Source: Westerdykella aurantiaca
Lineage: Eukaryota > Ascomycota > Dothideomycetes > Pleosporales > Sporormiaceae
Direction: 5' to 3'
DNA: 64,000 nt
Assembly: GCA_030412805.1 (NCBI GenBank)
Contig: JASJFJ010000001.1
Coordinates: 3,660,501-3,724,500, forward strand
The notes below the pieces were generated by a model. It made no database searches, was not told where the DNA came from, and saw nothing but the letters and a program-made list of their open reading frames with translations. How positions within the stretch are numbered: the stretch's first letter is position 1; each line of letters starts with the position of its first letter. A program made the position numbers and the translations under genes. Below are positions 44,812 through 56,718 of this stretch, in pieces.

Positions 44812-47800
44812 ATGACAGCACAGATTCTGGCTTCCGAGCTAGGGAATCTTATACAAGATTCAAAGCGCAAGAACAGCGAACTTCGAACTGCCGCAGAGAA
44901 GGCTCTCCAGGATTTGAGGTCCCTTCCCGTAACCTCGGAGGCGCAGCTCACGGCTGGTATGGGGTTTCCATAACCTTTGGTGATGGTGTGCTGACCTTGC
45001 GAGAGACCTGTCCCGACGTCCCTACTTTATATCGCCCTTTCTCATTGCTTGTGGTACTCAAAATGCCAAACTCGCTAGCACGGCCGTCTCCTGTCTCCAA
45101 AGGCTCACTATCTCGCGTGCCTTGCCCAGGGAGCGGTTGAGTGAGGTGTTGGAGGCCTTAAAGAATTGCGTCTCCCTGAGTATGTAGACGTTCAACATGA
45201 CCTTTTAGCTCCGTATCTAACAAGGAGCAGGCAATGATGTTCAACTCAAAATATTACAATCTCTGCCGCCTCTACTACAACACTACCCTTCGGAAATACG
45301 AGGAGATGCTCTTTTGACTGTCTTGCAGATATGCTCGGCCCTCCAAAATGTGAAGAACTTCGCTGTGAGTAACACGGCAGCTGCAACGCTCCAACAGCTT
45401 GTGATATCTATCTATGAGAGAGTTGTATATGAGGACAGTGAGTTTTGCACATTTTTTTCATAGCCATCCATTGACCAAGAACGCAGAAAGAGCACTGGAA
45501 ATACCGCCTACTGCTGAGGTCCCTGGTGATGAAGGTCCCATACCGGTCAGACCGGCGGCTGAAGACGCTTTCAAGGTTTGTTTCGAGTGACTCGCCTGAA
45601 CCTTTTGTGCTGATGTACGCCAGGTATTCAATGACCTCAGTCTCCTTGCCAATGGCGAGAAGCCTGTACACATTCGCTTCTCCACGCTTCCGCAGACATC
45701 CACACTGGAGCTCATCGAAGCTATCTTGGCCAATTATGGTAAAGTTGTGAAATCTCATCCGGAGCAGATCCACATTCTGCGTTCGTTGCTCATGCCTGTG
45801 ATTATCCGCTCCCTCTCAGAGCGGCTGGCTTTTCCCACCACCCTACGTATCGTCCGGATCTTCAACGTCCTCCTTGGAGACCATCTGCCCACCATGCCAT
45901 CGGAGTGTGAGATTGCTCTAGGCCTACTCAATCACATGCTCGATCCTGAGGCATCTCCAGTATGGAAGCGCGCTCTTTGTCTCGAAGTCTTCCGGGGAAT
46001 CTATTCAGATACGCGCCTCATGCTGTCCATCTACAACCATTTCGATGAAAGAGAAGGTAAAAGACGCATTATTGGGGACAATCTTGCGGCCTTCGTACGG
46101 CTTGCTACTGAGAAGCCTGCCGTCATTGGTCTTGGGCAACATTCCACCGCACCCTTGAGCCGAAGTGAGGTAAAGGATTCCGCGTCAGAACAGGCGGTTG
46201 CTGAAGCGGGTGCACTTGCGGGTGTTATTGGAGGGCCAGTATCGGAGCCCAACACTAATAATCATCCGATTGGCATCAGCTCTCAATGGAGCTCGCTCAA
46301 GGTATCTTGCATCGAGCACCTGGACAAGTCCGAGCCGCCGGCATTACCTGAGACCTACATATACAGTCTAGTCTTGACGTGTATAACAAATGCCTCAGAA
46401 ACGCTAGCCAAGTTTGTCTTGCCATTAACGGTGCATCACGAAAGCAGGGGCAAAAGGAGGACCAAAGGAGACGATGTCCCTGATTCGGGACCAGACACTG
46501 CATCTTCGGACACAATTAGACGAAGACTTTCAAGGTCCCACTCTTTCCGTAAAAGGACGATCCCGATCAATCCACTTGACCTTAGGACGCATCCTGCGTA
46601 TGACAACATACAAACAACTTCAGAACTTGTTAGTGAATGTTGGCCAGCCGTACTTGCTACTTGCTCCACATTCCTAAACGCAACCCTTGATGACGAATAC
46701 TATCGAGCGTTAGTTCGAGCAATACAGAAATTCACCCAAGTGGCAGGTCTCTTGAGACAATTCACACCACGCGATGCATTTCTTACAACACTTGGCAAAG
46801 CGGCCGTTCCAGCGAACTTATTGCTTGCAAATGTGTCTTCCCCCAAGCACGCGGCCCTGGAAAGCTCAGGGGTATTCTCAAACGCTAAGGGTCTATTGAG
46901 CGTCGACAGTCTAGTCAGCCAGGCATCGTCATTATCGACAGATAAAAATCGGCGCCCCTCACATGAAGTCAGTCTGCCAACTTTAGGGCCACGGAATCTC
47001 ATGTGTCTGCGGGCGCTGCTCAATCTGGCAATTGCCCTCGGGCCTACATTGCAATCTGCATGGTCGATCATCTTCGAGACACTGCAAGTGGCCGACCTTG
47101 TCATGGCTTTATCGAATAATCAAAGCGGTGCGCGTACCCCAGGGCCACAAGGGCGCGTTTTCGCCGATTTGGCGCCAGAAAAGATAGAAGCAGAAACGTC
47201 CGCTGTCCAAGCTGCGGCTCGAAGGCTGTTTGAGAGCAGCGTCGATTTCCCGAACGAGTCATTTCTTGATATACTCCAAGCACTCTGCGGTCAACTTGAC
47301 GCATCGACCCCGTCAGCAAGTGGTCAAAGAACACCCACCACTTCGGTTCGCCCACAAGTTTTGCATCAACGCCGACTGGGTAGCGTTTCTGGAATATCGC
47401 TGAGCACAGACACGAACGCCCGGGACGCTGCATTCACTTTGAACAAAATTGGAGAGCTTGTAGCTCTAAATGAAGGGCGTTTGGCGCAATATGAACCTGA
47501 GGAGAGTGGCTGGAACATTTTCGTCGCGGAACTGGTCAAGTTCTGCCAAGACGGTCGTAAACAGGCATCAGCGCGCTTGCTGGCCGCAGACATCCTCTCC
47601 CGAACCGTCGTAGATATGGCGGAGCATTCTATGACGGATGAGAATCGGGACCATGTACAGGACAGAATACTATCCGCTCTACGCACGCTCATCTCGGCCT
47701 TGCTCCCGACGGAAGGTGATGAGGCGTATGACGATACAAGTATCCGTATTCATCAAATTGCTTTGGATGCTCTAAGAAGCGTGATCGAGAGATGCGGAGA

Positions 47801-50142
47801 TTCCCTTGTTGCCGGATGGGATTCAGTGTTCGACAGTCTGCTGAGCGTCTTCATCCCTCACGGCCTGGATGATCGCAAAGACACTAATGAACCTGGTATG
47901 CGAGAGACTGAGCTGTCTCTTCCACCCGTCAAAGTCATAACAAAATCACTTGCGCGCTCTGCTTTTGCGTCTCTGCAGCTTGTTTGCTCGGATTTTCTGG
48001 CTGCGGTACCGGAAAAATCGCTTTCCACGATCTTGGAGCTTTTGCTCCGGTTCTGTGGCCAACAGGAAGACTTCAATATGTCACTTACGGTAAATTTTGA
48101 GCCCTCTCAGGAACACCTAATACTAATCGAGCCAGGCCGTCACATTCTTCTGGAATCTATCCGACTTTCTTCGATCCCGGAGTGATCTGTCTTTACTTCC
48201 TGAGATGCTAGGAAGCGCCGACAGCCACAATGAAGTTACTGTTATAGTCAAAGAACACTCCCAAGATGGGGCAATGCACGCGTTGTGGCTCCAAATTCTG
48301 ATAAACCTATCTGCCGTCACTACCGACGATCGTTCAGAACTGCGTAATACGGCGATTCATACGATTCAACGGATCTTTGAGAACCATGCAGACCAACTTT
48401 CCGTGTCCAGTTGGACGGTCTGCCTGCGTACGGTGCCCTTCGCTACGGTAAAGACCAATCTGGCTATTCATACCACAATTCGTATGCAGGGTCAAACCCC
48501 CCAAGAGGAATTATCAGCGTGGAATGAGACCACAAAAAATCTGCTGAGTTCTGTCAGTACGCTGATGATTGCGTACATGGACAATGTTGAAGACAGGGAA
48601 GTCTTAGGTGCAGCTTGGTCCAACCTCCTGGACTACTTTCAAGGATATTTCCGGTGCGGATCTCATGCCTTGGGATGCTCAGTGTTTACGACCGTTACTG
48701 CAGTTCTGTCCAGTGCCCAGGAGAACGATCGCTTTGATTTCTCGGCAATTCATAAGACTGCCTTGGTTTGGAAAGAATACGTCAACGGGCGCAAGAGACC
48801 CGCCTGGAGTGGTTGGCGGGAAGACAATCAGGATGCCTTCTTGGCATATGCCGACGCTTTTATATCCATTTACTCTATCTCACGAAGCCGCTTGGACCCC
48901 GAGCTTCCTTCAATGCTTTTACATCTGCAGAATTGCGTTAGCGACTCCGAAGATGTGCCTTACTCATCGGACATCGACCACATGACGCCTTTGCAACATC
49001 GTGTCATCGATTGTTTAACCATCATAGATTCTGGAAATAGTGAAGTGAGGGCCTCACTTATCAAAACATTGAGCAGTTTTATCATGCTCCCATACACCTC
49101 TTCAGCGGAACGACCGGGAAAGCGAGGTCCCACGTTTGTCGCACTCTCAAAGGCAGCTATGGACCTTCTGCCTTCAATTACCGTTCAACATGTCCAAAAA
49201 CAGGGCATCGATCCCCCCGACGCTTTCAAAATGGCGATGAATAGTCTGGCCAGGCCAATCGAGGAGAAGTACATATGGCAGCAAGAAGGGAAATCTCCAA
49301 CACTCTGGCAAAAAGCAACTACAGCGGCGCTAGATATACTAGGCGTCGGTTTGGACAAAATCAATTATAACGAACAAGAAGCTGAACCAACGAAAAGGGT
49401 CTGGGCGGACACTCTTTACAAGATAGCTCGCAGAATCATTGGAGTGCGGGATGACGTGTTTGATCTGCTTCCATGGGTAGAGAAAGACGAGGAGTTTGAC
49501 ATCAAGTCTTTTAAAACGATCCAAGGAATGCTCACAGAAGCTTTGGGGTGGTCCTGCGTGTCGGATACCACGCGACGTATGTACGCACTGGATTTGTTCC
49601 GGGCGTCCCTGGTCCATCTCCCCACCCCTGACGAGGTCGAGCCTCGCAAGCTATCGAAAACGCCCCTGCAGGATTTGTACAAGATACGTTTCGGCCAGAC
49701 TAGGGATCTAGAGATGATACCCCGGATGGAGATGGGATATGTTTGTTTCTCCGAGCTCCTGGGCTTGGTTTCCGCGCAGACCAACTCTCCGGATCGAGTG
49801 AGACTTGCCAAAGCAGCTGCGCCGTACCTTATTCTTCGGGCCGCCCTTCCAATAAGGGCCTACATCGCCGATCGACCTCTTCGGGGGCGTATGCCCACTC
49901 CTGATTTCCAACAAAGAGAACTGTTGTTCACGCTAAAGGCGTTGGGAGAGCTGAAGAGTGAACCCCAGGCTATCCCAGATGTGCCAGGAGCTACGTCTAC
50001 CTATCGCAAGCATTTGCACCGACTGTACCCTCTGCTGCTCAAGGCAACCAAAGTTGCGAGAAACGATCCAGAGGTGTTTGCCAGCCTAAGCAGCTTGATA
50101 GCCAAGGTTGGGGACGAGTTTGGGCTTCAAGAGGACGATTAA
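44812..50142 (+). CDS. MON2: Mon2, Golgi/endosome trafficking scaffold (Arf-GEF-like)
   Basis: Six exons: 44812-44956, 45006-45179, 45231-45437, 45487-45575, 45624-48089 and 48136-50142, giving 1695 aa, close to the family length. The start MTAQILASELGNLIQDSKRK is the conserved DCB opening. RPYFISPFLIACGTQNAKLA and LQRLTISRALPRERLSEVLE follow, then the HUS-like block SWTVCLRTVPFATV and helical HEAT-like repeats to the end. Unlike Sec7 and BIG proteins there is no Sec7 catalytic domain. Mon2 works with Dop1 and the flippase Neo1 at the trans-Golgi and endosomes. The intron at 48090-48135 separates SLT from AVTFFWNLSDFLRSR; the ends fit without a frameshift. Confidence 0.94.
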
Positions 50143-50284
50143 AAGAACGCTTTGCGGCTCACGCCACGTCTATGAAGGAAGTCAAGTAGAAATAAACTGC
50201 ATTTCCATCCTGGCTTCGCCAACGATCCCTCGCTCTTCTTCATTTCAAACGTTTTTCTCCCTCCACACTCTTCCGGCCTCCACC

Positions 50285-50881
50285 TCATTCAATCCCCCGC
50301 TTTACGCAAATCCCAATGCAGTCCCTACCCCCTTTCTTCGGGTCGCACGTATCCCTCGGATCATCAACACATTTATACCCGTCGGGGCACTTTTTGCCCT
50401 GAATTCCTCCACAAGTCGGGGAACGAATAACGCTGGGAAGCGGGTACGGTTCGTCTTCTGTTTTGGTCTCGCGAGACACGACTCCGCAGACCTTTTGGCA
50501 TCGTTAGACGTTTGTCTTCCAGAAATGAGAGAAGAGAGATGGATCTGTTCCTTGGACAGAGGGACGTACTTGTGGCGTGGGCTTGGCGCATTGGACGCCT
50601 TGGGCGAGCCAGTTCTCATAGCAGGCTTGAGCGGCGTTGTTCTTGCAGCGGCATTCCTGACGTTCGTTAGACCAAACCCCATGATCCATTTTCCAACTAC
50701 CATTTTATCGTGGATGGCTTACAGCAATGAGCTCCAGAGGGCAGATTGGAATCTTGCAAGAACATCTCGCTAGGACAGGGTCGGTACCCTTCTGCCACAG
50801 TTCTGCGCCTGCGTCTGGGTTGGCCAGAGGAGAGGCCACAGACAGAGTGAGGAGGGCAGAGAGGGCGATGATGAGCTTCAT
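50285..50881 (-). CDS. Small secreted cysteine-rich protein
   Basis: Exons (minus) 50881-50723, 50656-50570 and 50491-50285, giving 150 aa. A clear signal peptide (MKLIIALSALLTLSVASP) ends near residue 18. The mature part has 14 Cys, an even number, in two groups: an N-terminal set with RCSCKIPIC, ECRCKN, QACYENW and VQCAKP, and a C-terminal module TCGGIQGKKCPDGYKCVDDP...CDP...DCIGIC. The C-terminal module is a common disulphide-rich unit of fungal secreted proteins. The exon borders are in phase 0 and fall between Cys groups. It may be a surface or effector-like protein, but nothing here proves a role. It is convergent with MON2, 142 bp away. Confidence 0.8.
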
Positions 50882-51530
50882 TTTGATCAATTATTGCAGA
50901 TAGTTCGGTAGGAGAGATTGCAGTGGCTTGCCGAGTGAATGCAAGCTTGACATGCCATCAAACGAACCCTTTATATACCAAAACCTTAAACGCGGGTCTT
51001 CCTATATTTCCACCCAGTAACGCAGGTCTCCAATATCAAAAGTCAATTCACCGCTGTCAAAATCCGGGGAAAGCCGTCCGAGTTTTTTTCATTTCTATTC
51101 TTAGCAGAGATATACGAACACAGCGTTGGGACCTCAGGACAGAGCTGCCAATGCTATCCAGGCTCAGGTCTAGAAGGGAGCAAGGGCGTAGAAAGCGTGC
51201 AGGGCAATTTCAGCCATACGAGTAGGCACGGTTGCACGGCAATTTTCCTTAAGCCGGGCCTGGTAGATCACGATCGTGTTTCGCTTTTCTTCCTATGCTG
51301 GTACGAGAACGAAAAAACCGGGGAACGATGGGTGCGCTGGAGAGACGGAGCCAAGAGGAACCTATATTGCCGAATAATTTGTCTATTGTTGTTTGTATGT
51401 TCTGCATGCATGGGAGCATTACTTGTACAAATACGCGAGGCTTGGTATCAACGGGTGCGTATGTAAATAGCCAGCTCCTCCACGTGGTCTTTCCCGAAAG
51501 AGAAGAAACGTTCATTCATATAACATAGCG
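50882..51530. other. Intergenic region, no supported gene
   Basis: Spacer of 649 bp between the secreted-protein promoter and the acyl-CoA dehydrogenase stop. A short plus-strand frame with TM-like residues (51197-51466) has no family signal. Confidence 0.5.
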
Positions 51531-52970
51531 TTATAGCCTGGCGCCACCGCTCTTCGCCAGAGCTGCGGTCTTCGCCTTGAAGTTCTTCACCAGCTGGCGC
51601 ACTCCGAGATCCAGCATGACGTCCTCTGAACCGCCGGGGATACGGATACCCGGTGTCTCGCGATAGATCCCTGGCCGCATGTTAGAGTTCAGCTATCCAC
51701 TGGCTGGGACCGGATACACTCACTCTCAATCAGCTCTCCCTGGCCAGACTTTGTGTAACCATTGCCTCCGAAGAGGAGCTGGGCGCACTGCGCGCACTCG
51801 TTCAGGACAATGCCAGACTGTGCCTTGACCATGGCGGTCAGGCCACCGAGTTCGATATCGGCTGTCTCCTTGGGTAGCTGGGTCATCTGGTAGGCAAACT
51901 GCTCTACCCACGCCCACTGGCTCTCGAGCAAGGCGCCCGCCTTGGCCAACCGGTGGCGGACGACGGGCTGCTCAACGAGGGGCTTTCCAAAGGCCTCACG
52001 CTTCAGAATGTACTCGGTGGCGGCGGCCAGAGCGACGCGGGACTGTCTGGTGGCGCCAATTGCAATGGTCAGGCGCTCGTGGTTGAAGTTGGTCATGATG
52101 TATTTCATGCCCATGCCCTCGACACCGACCAAGTTCTCAACGGGGACCTTGACATCTTCAAGCTCAATGTAGGTGGTTCCAGCAGAGACCTGGCCACCGA
52201 CCTTGAGACGACGAGTAGTAACACCTGGATAGCCCTTCAAGGGTACGACGAGCAGGGAGAGGCCAGTAGGGCCAGGTCCACCTGTCCGCACGGCCATGGT
52301 CGAGTAGTCGGCCCAGATACCGTTGGTGATCCACTTCTTAGCACCGTTGACAAAGTAGTACTTGCCGCAAGGGCTCTTGGTAGCGGTCGTGACGATGTTG
52401 GCAACATCAGAGCCAGCCTCAGGCTCGGTGATGGCGATACACGTGCGCTTCTTTCCGGTGAGCAGCTCGGGCAGGTAACGCTCTTGGAGCGGCCTATTGC
52501 CGTATTTGAGAATGGGGGGAACACCGAACGAGATTCCTGTCGTCAGCGAACCTGAGGGACCTGCTAGACCGGAGCGAGCCATCTGTTCACCGTTTCCATC
52601 AGCATCTCACGTCAGACACAGAGATGGTGCTTCTATAATTTACCTCATCACAGTAGATCATGGTGTGAATGTAATCCCACTCCTTGAGCTTCACGCCCAA
52701 TATATCGTGGATTCCCAGCTTCTTCAGCCATTCTACAGGCAAAGGCGCGGGGAGCGAAGGGAGCAGCATGCCGGCCTTTGCAAACGTCTCGAAGACGTGC
52801 TCCGGCAGCGTCTCAATGGTATCCCACTCCAACGCATGATCTAGCAGGTGCTTCGATATAAATTCCCGGCATGCCTTCTGCCACCTCAAATGTGTCTCCT
52901 TGTAGTACGGCGAAGGAAGACCGGCCAGGTATGGCGGCTCCGAGAATGGGACGATGGGTTGGGACGGCAT
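51531..52970 (-). CDS. Acyl-CoA dehydrogenase family flavoprotein
   Basis: Exons (minus) 52970-52644, 52582-51724 and 51670-51531, giving 441 aa. The helical N-domain covers about 1-150. The beta domain starts with CIAITEPEAGSDVANI (about 157-172), the family's flavin/substrate signature, then WITNGIWADYSTMAVRTGG. The C-domain has NFNHERLTIAIGATRQSRVA, REAFGKPLVEQPVVRHRLAK and GGNGYTKSGQ. The end reads IYRETPGIRIPGGSEDVMLD: the YEGT-type Glu base of medium-chain enzymes is not present at the usual place, so the base may be elsewhere, as in isovaleryl- or long-chain types. No SKL-type peroxisomal signal is seen (the end is GGARL) and no clear mitochondrial presequence, so location and substrate are open. 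Confidence 0.9.
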
Positions 52971-55900
52971 GGTGTCACCCGATGTGCGAATGCCGGGAGG
53001 GATGTGAGGGAGTAGTGGCGGAGAGCGAATCGAGGCTCTTGCTGAAGCTGTGTCTTACATGATGATCCGGGGTATATAAGGGCACAATTCATGGCGGAGG
53101 CGGCCCATGGGGTAGACGTTCAGCCGGGGATGTTGTTGGAGCCGAGGTTGGCTTCTAGCCTAACCGATTTGGGGTGAAAGTTAGAGCAACCACCACTTCA
53201 TCATCACTCATAAGCCCATAGACCCTCCTCCATTGGACACGTATCTCGTGTCAAAGGCCACAAACTTGATCCATGGACCATAGAAAACCACTGAGAACGT
53301 CCGGATGCGAATAGGTCGAAGCGCAGTGGAAGTGACCGATCCCATGGTCGATCCGAGGACGGATTCCGTTGAGTTTCTTTGATACAAGCTGAGCATCCTC
53401 AACTCGCACCTGATGCTCTCCACGCATCGTGGATGATGCTGAAAACCCCCGACAATTGCCGGCCAAACATGGCTTTGTCATCTCGCACGAAATTTCTCGC
53501 ACCCTGTTGAAATTTCAGATGAATGTTCTGTCTGTCGACATCGCCAGTTCGAGTCAGCACGACCTCTACTGGGGGTATTGCAAGTGATGAGTCGGTATTG
53601 AACGACTGAGGAGACTTCGCATTCGCATGCGAGTCTCCGATATCGAAAGAGAAATTGTTGCAAGTCTCCAGACCTGCCATGTATCGAATCATTATTCAGA
53701 AGTGGGACATTTTGCTCGCCTGGACGAGTCGTGCCCCCGGGTTGCCAAAGATGGGAATCTGGTACCGTCAACCCCAGATGACGTGGGATTGGCTACCCCG
53801 CGGAGGCATGCCTAGGTCGATCATCTTCCGTGACGAGCGTTGAGCCGCCCAGTTAGCATTATATTCGGGGTTCGCAACTTCTCCAACGTGCCAGAGGGCT
53901 TGGAGCAAGGACTCGGTCAAGCCCTTTTATGGAGCCATGAGACTATTTCTGCCATGTGCGGTTAGGCGGATTTCCTCCATGATGAGTCGGCTCCCTTGGA
54001 ATATGGGCCCCCAAGCGCTGCGCTAGGGATGATTCCGAATCCGGTTGTAAGCAACCGGTAGTGCAACACCTTGGAATATGTGACTTGAACCGACTTTCGG
54101 CTCATATACAGTTGGCTCGCGACTGACAACGGTATCTGGTTGCACGCAGAGCTGTGCCAGAATTCATCACTCCTTATCCCCGCCTCGTCAGTAGGTGAGG
54201 TCGGATTTGAGTTTAGTGCAGCATTGTGATTGGTTCTTTCGAAAGTCACGTGGAACACACAGGAGGGAAGGAGCGCTTTTGTTGAACATCACTCCGTGCT
54301 TCCATCTCTTATCTTTATTCTCCTTTCTTGTTCAATAATGCCGGGGGCAAAGATTTCATCTATTCACCATCGTCAGACCTGGACATGCCTCACGTCCCTA
54401 GCAGCAACTTTGTCTCCAAACCGAGTCATACGAACATGTATGTCGCGACCCCGACTGCAACTCCGACTTCGCGCCGTGCTACCCCAAGGGTTGTTCCGCA
54501 TACCAAAATCTGTAAACCCGTTTCAAGGTCTACATTTGCGTACAATGCCCAATCATTGAATCGCCTAGCTCTCGAGGGGCTTGCTACTGCACAATCCACA
54601 GCACGTTATTCCCGTATGGAGAGTTGGCAAGCACCAAGCGTCTATTGCGGTCTCTGAGCCGTGTTTGCCCGATCGATCCCTGTTTCCCCAACTCCATGCT
54701 TCCCCAGATGCAAGGCCCCTGCAAGTACGGGGAACTAGCTTGCTCCAACAATGAATTGCTTCGTAATGGAACTCTTGGATCGGAGTTGGTGTCATTGTTT
54801 CAATGTTGACTGTCAAGAAGGGCCAACAACTCCTGAACTCGTGTGTACATACATGGTACGATCCACCCAAGACAACCCACCCCCAGCCTCAATCGGTAAC
54901 GTTTCCCCGGACGAGACGTTATTTTTGAGGCCAGGTGGTCTAGATGAGGGCACACCGCTGCCACGAGGAGGCGGAGGAGCCGTTGGACGCTAAATTAGCA
55001 GATGCCATCGGTGTTCCAGTCCTGGAAAACTGGAGCCCAGGGACTGGTTAAGGTACGTACCGCGGTCTACCGCCGACCAGCAGACTTGGCGTCCTTTGTG
55101 TCGGAAAGCTGCCCAATCCCTCAGACTGTCAGGTCCGTCGCGTGCTGCTCAGGGTGCTCTTCTCTGCTATCGTCGACGATGATGTTCCCAGCCGTTCACG
55201 TCACCGGCTGAGAGCGGTCTTGGAGGTCTGGTGATGTGATGGATGCTACTACAAACATTTGAAAACTCTGCAACAACATAATCTTACAGGCTGCAGTCCG
55301 CCGATTCCCGCCTGGAGTCGATACATAGAAGGGATCAAGGTTTAAAAGCTCAGGTTCATGCGCACCCCAAGCCCAGCCCCAAGCCACATGGCGGGGGAGC
55401 GGAGGTTATGTCCGAACATTCACCGCATGTACCTATGTACTCGTGCGAATCATCGTGGAGCCGTGGACGCCTCCCCGCAAAACTAGAGACTGCCCAGGAT
55501 GCTGGATCGTCATTTCTGCCCCACATGTTCCCGTTCGACATTAGCTTTTGCGATTCATCGGTGGCTGCACGCTCGTTGATTGGATGGTGGGCACTCCCTT
55601 TTCTCCGTGTGCAAGTTCAAACAGGGTCGTGAGGGACACGTCCGACAGTCAACTCTCCGAGCATCGTCATACGTAAACGATGTTCCTAAGAAAAGGGCGG
55701 CTTGGGCGGCTGGAGGAGTACTGTGTAATCATGGTCGTCAGGTGGGAGAGGGAGGATGAATAATGACAAGGAGGGACTGTGGATCGGAAATAATCCGCCC
55801 ACGGAGGCCCTCCGGCCCAGAGCTGAAAGGAGATCTGGTCACTGGACTCGGAGCTCCACAACCTCCGCGTGCCAACAAAAAGCCCGCAATTTTGACTCTG

Positions 55901-56718
55901 GCACGCGCTGTGCGTTGTCGGCTACATACTAGACCAGAGTAGCAGCATGTCGGCTGTGGATGACTATGTTGGCTTAGGCCCACTGGTGGAATGCTGACAG
56001 CCAATCACGCGATCCTGGGAAATCCATTTCCGGTAGTCGTCCCAGAAATCCTCTCAACACGGAGGCTTCTTCTGAGTCCGACTCTACAGCGATGGGGTTT
56101 TGCCTCCCAATGACTCGGGTTGGCCACGCTGGAATTCGACAAAACGTTTTCAGGAGGGGGATGGCAGGGCAATTCACGCTGGTGGCGCTGTCGTCATTGT
56201 CTGCGATGGGTGAGCCCCCTCCACCGTCAACCATCCACTGCCACGCACATCATCGCATCGTGACCCTGCTCAGTGATGAGAAAAATGAACCGCGGTATCT
56301 TCGCACGGACAATGGCCGGCTGACGTTGGCGGCGTGGTCTTGAGGCCGGACCATATGCCGAGAACATCCGAGAATGACCAGCATCCACCTGCTCCCACCA
56401 GCGCCCACCAGGTGGCACCAACGCCCACCATGCGCCTCGCAGTCGCCAAGAGGAAGAGCGCCGATAGTCCGAATCTGGGGCGCCTGGGGTACGCGCTAGC
56501 ATCCCCACGGGAGACGAGACGAGCTTTGAGGGATAATCGCAAGGGGTCCAAGCCCTCTTGGAGATCAACTGGAATCCACCATGGCGAACTTTGCGCCCGT
56601 ACATAATCTACGCCTTCCCCGGGTCCGCCCGCGCCAGCGCCCCGTCTCGAGTCTCCTTCCCCATATTCAGGAACCAGATCGAACTTCCCCAGGATAGTTC
56701 TACCAAACATCAGGCACC
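52971..56718. other. Gene-poor 3.7 kb interval
   Basis: Longest stretch in the window without a supported gene. It lies between the divergent acyl-CoA dehydrogenase and CTF1/Far-type regulator genes and must hold both promoters. Minus-strand frames at 53208-53692 have partly protein-like composition but switch frame without good splice sites; a plus-strand frame at 54328-54657 is Ser/Pro/Thr-rich and unknown. I see no terminal repeats, transposase or reverse-transcriptase motif. Confidence 0.5.
53142..53147 (-). promoter_or_regulatory. CCTCGG core, possible Far/CTF1 site
   Basis: CCTCGG on the minus strand, about 170 bp upstream of the acyl-CoA dehydrogenase ATG. CCTCGG is the reported core of fatty-acid response elements bound by FarA/FarB-type regulators in Aspergillus. 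A hexamer this short is expected about once per 2 kb counting both strands, so the call is weak. Confidence 0.3.

Noticed and set aside
53208..53692. Minus-strand frames called as a gene
   Set aside because: Frames change without usable splice sites and I know no matching family; kept only as a possible relic.
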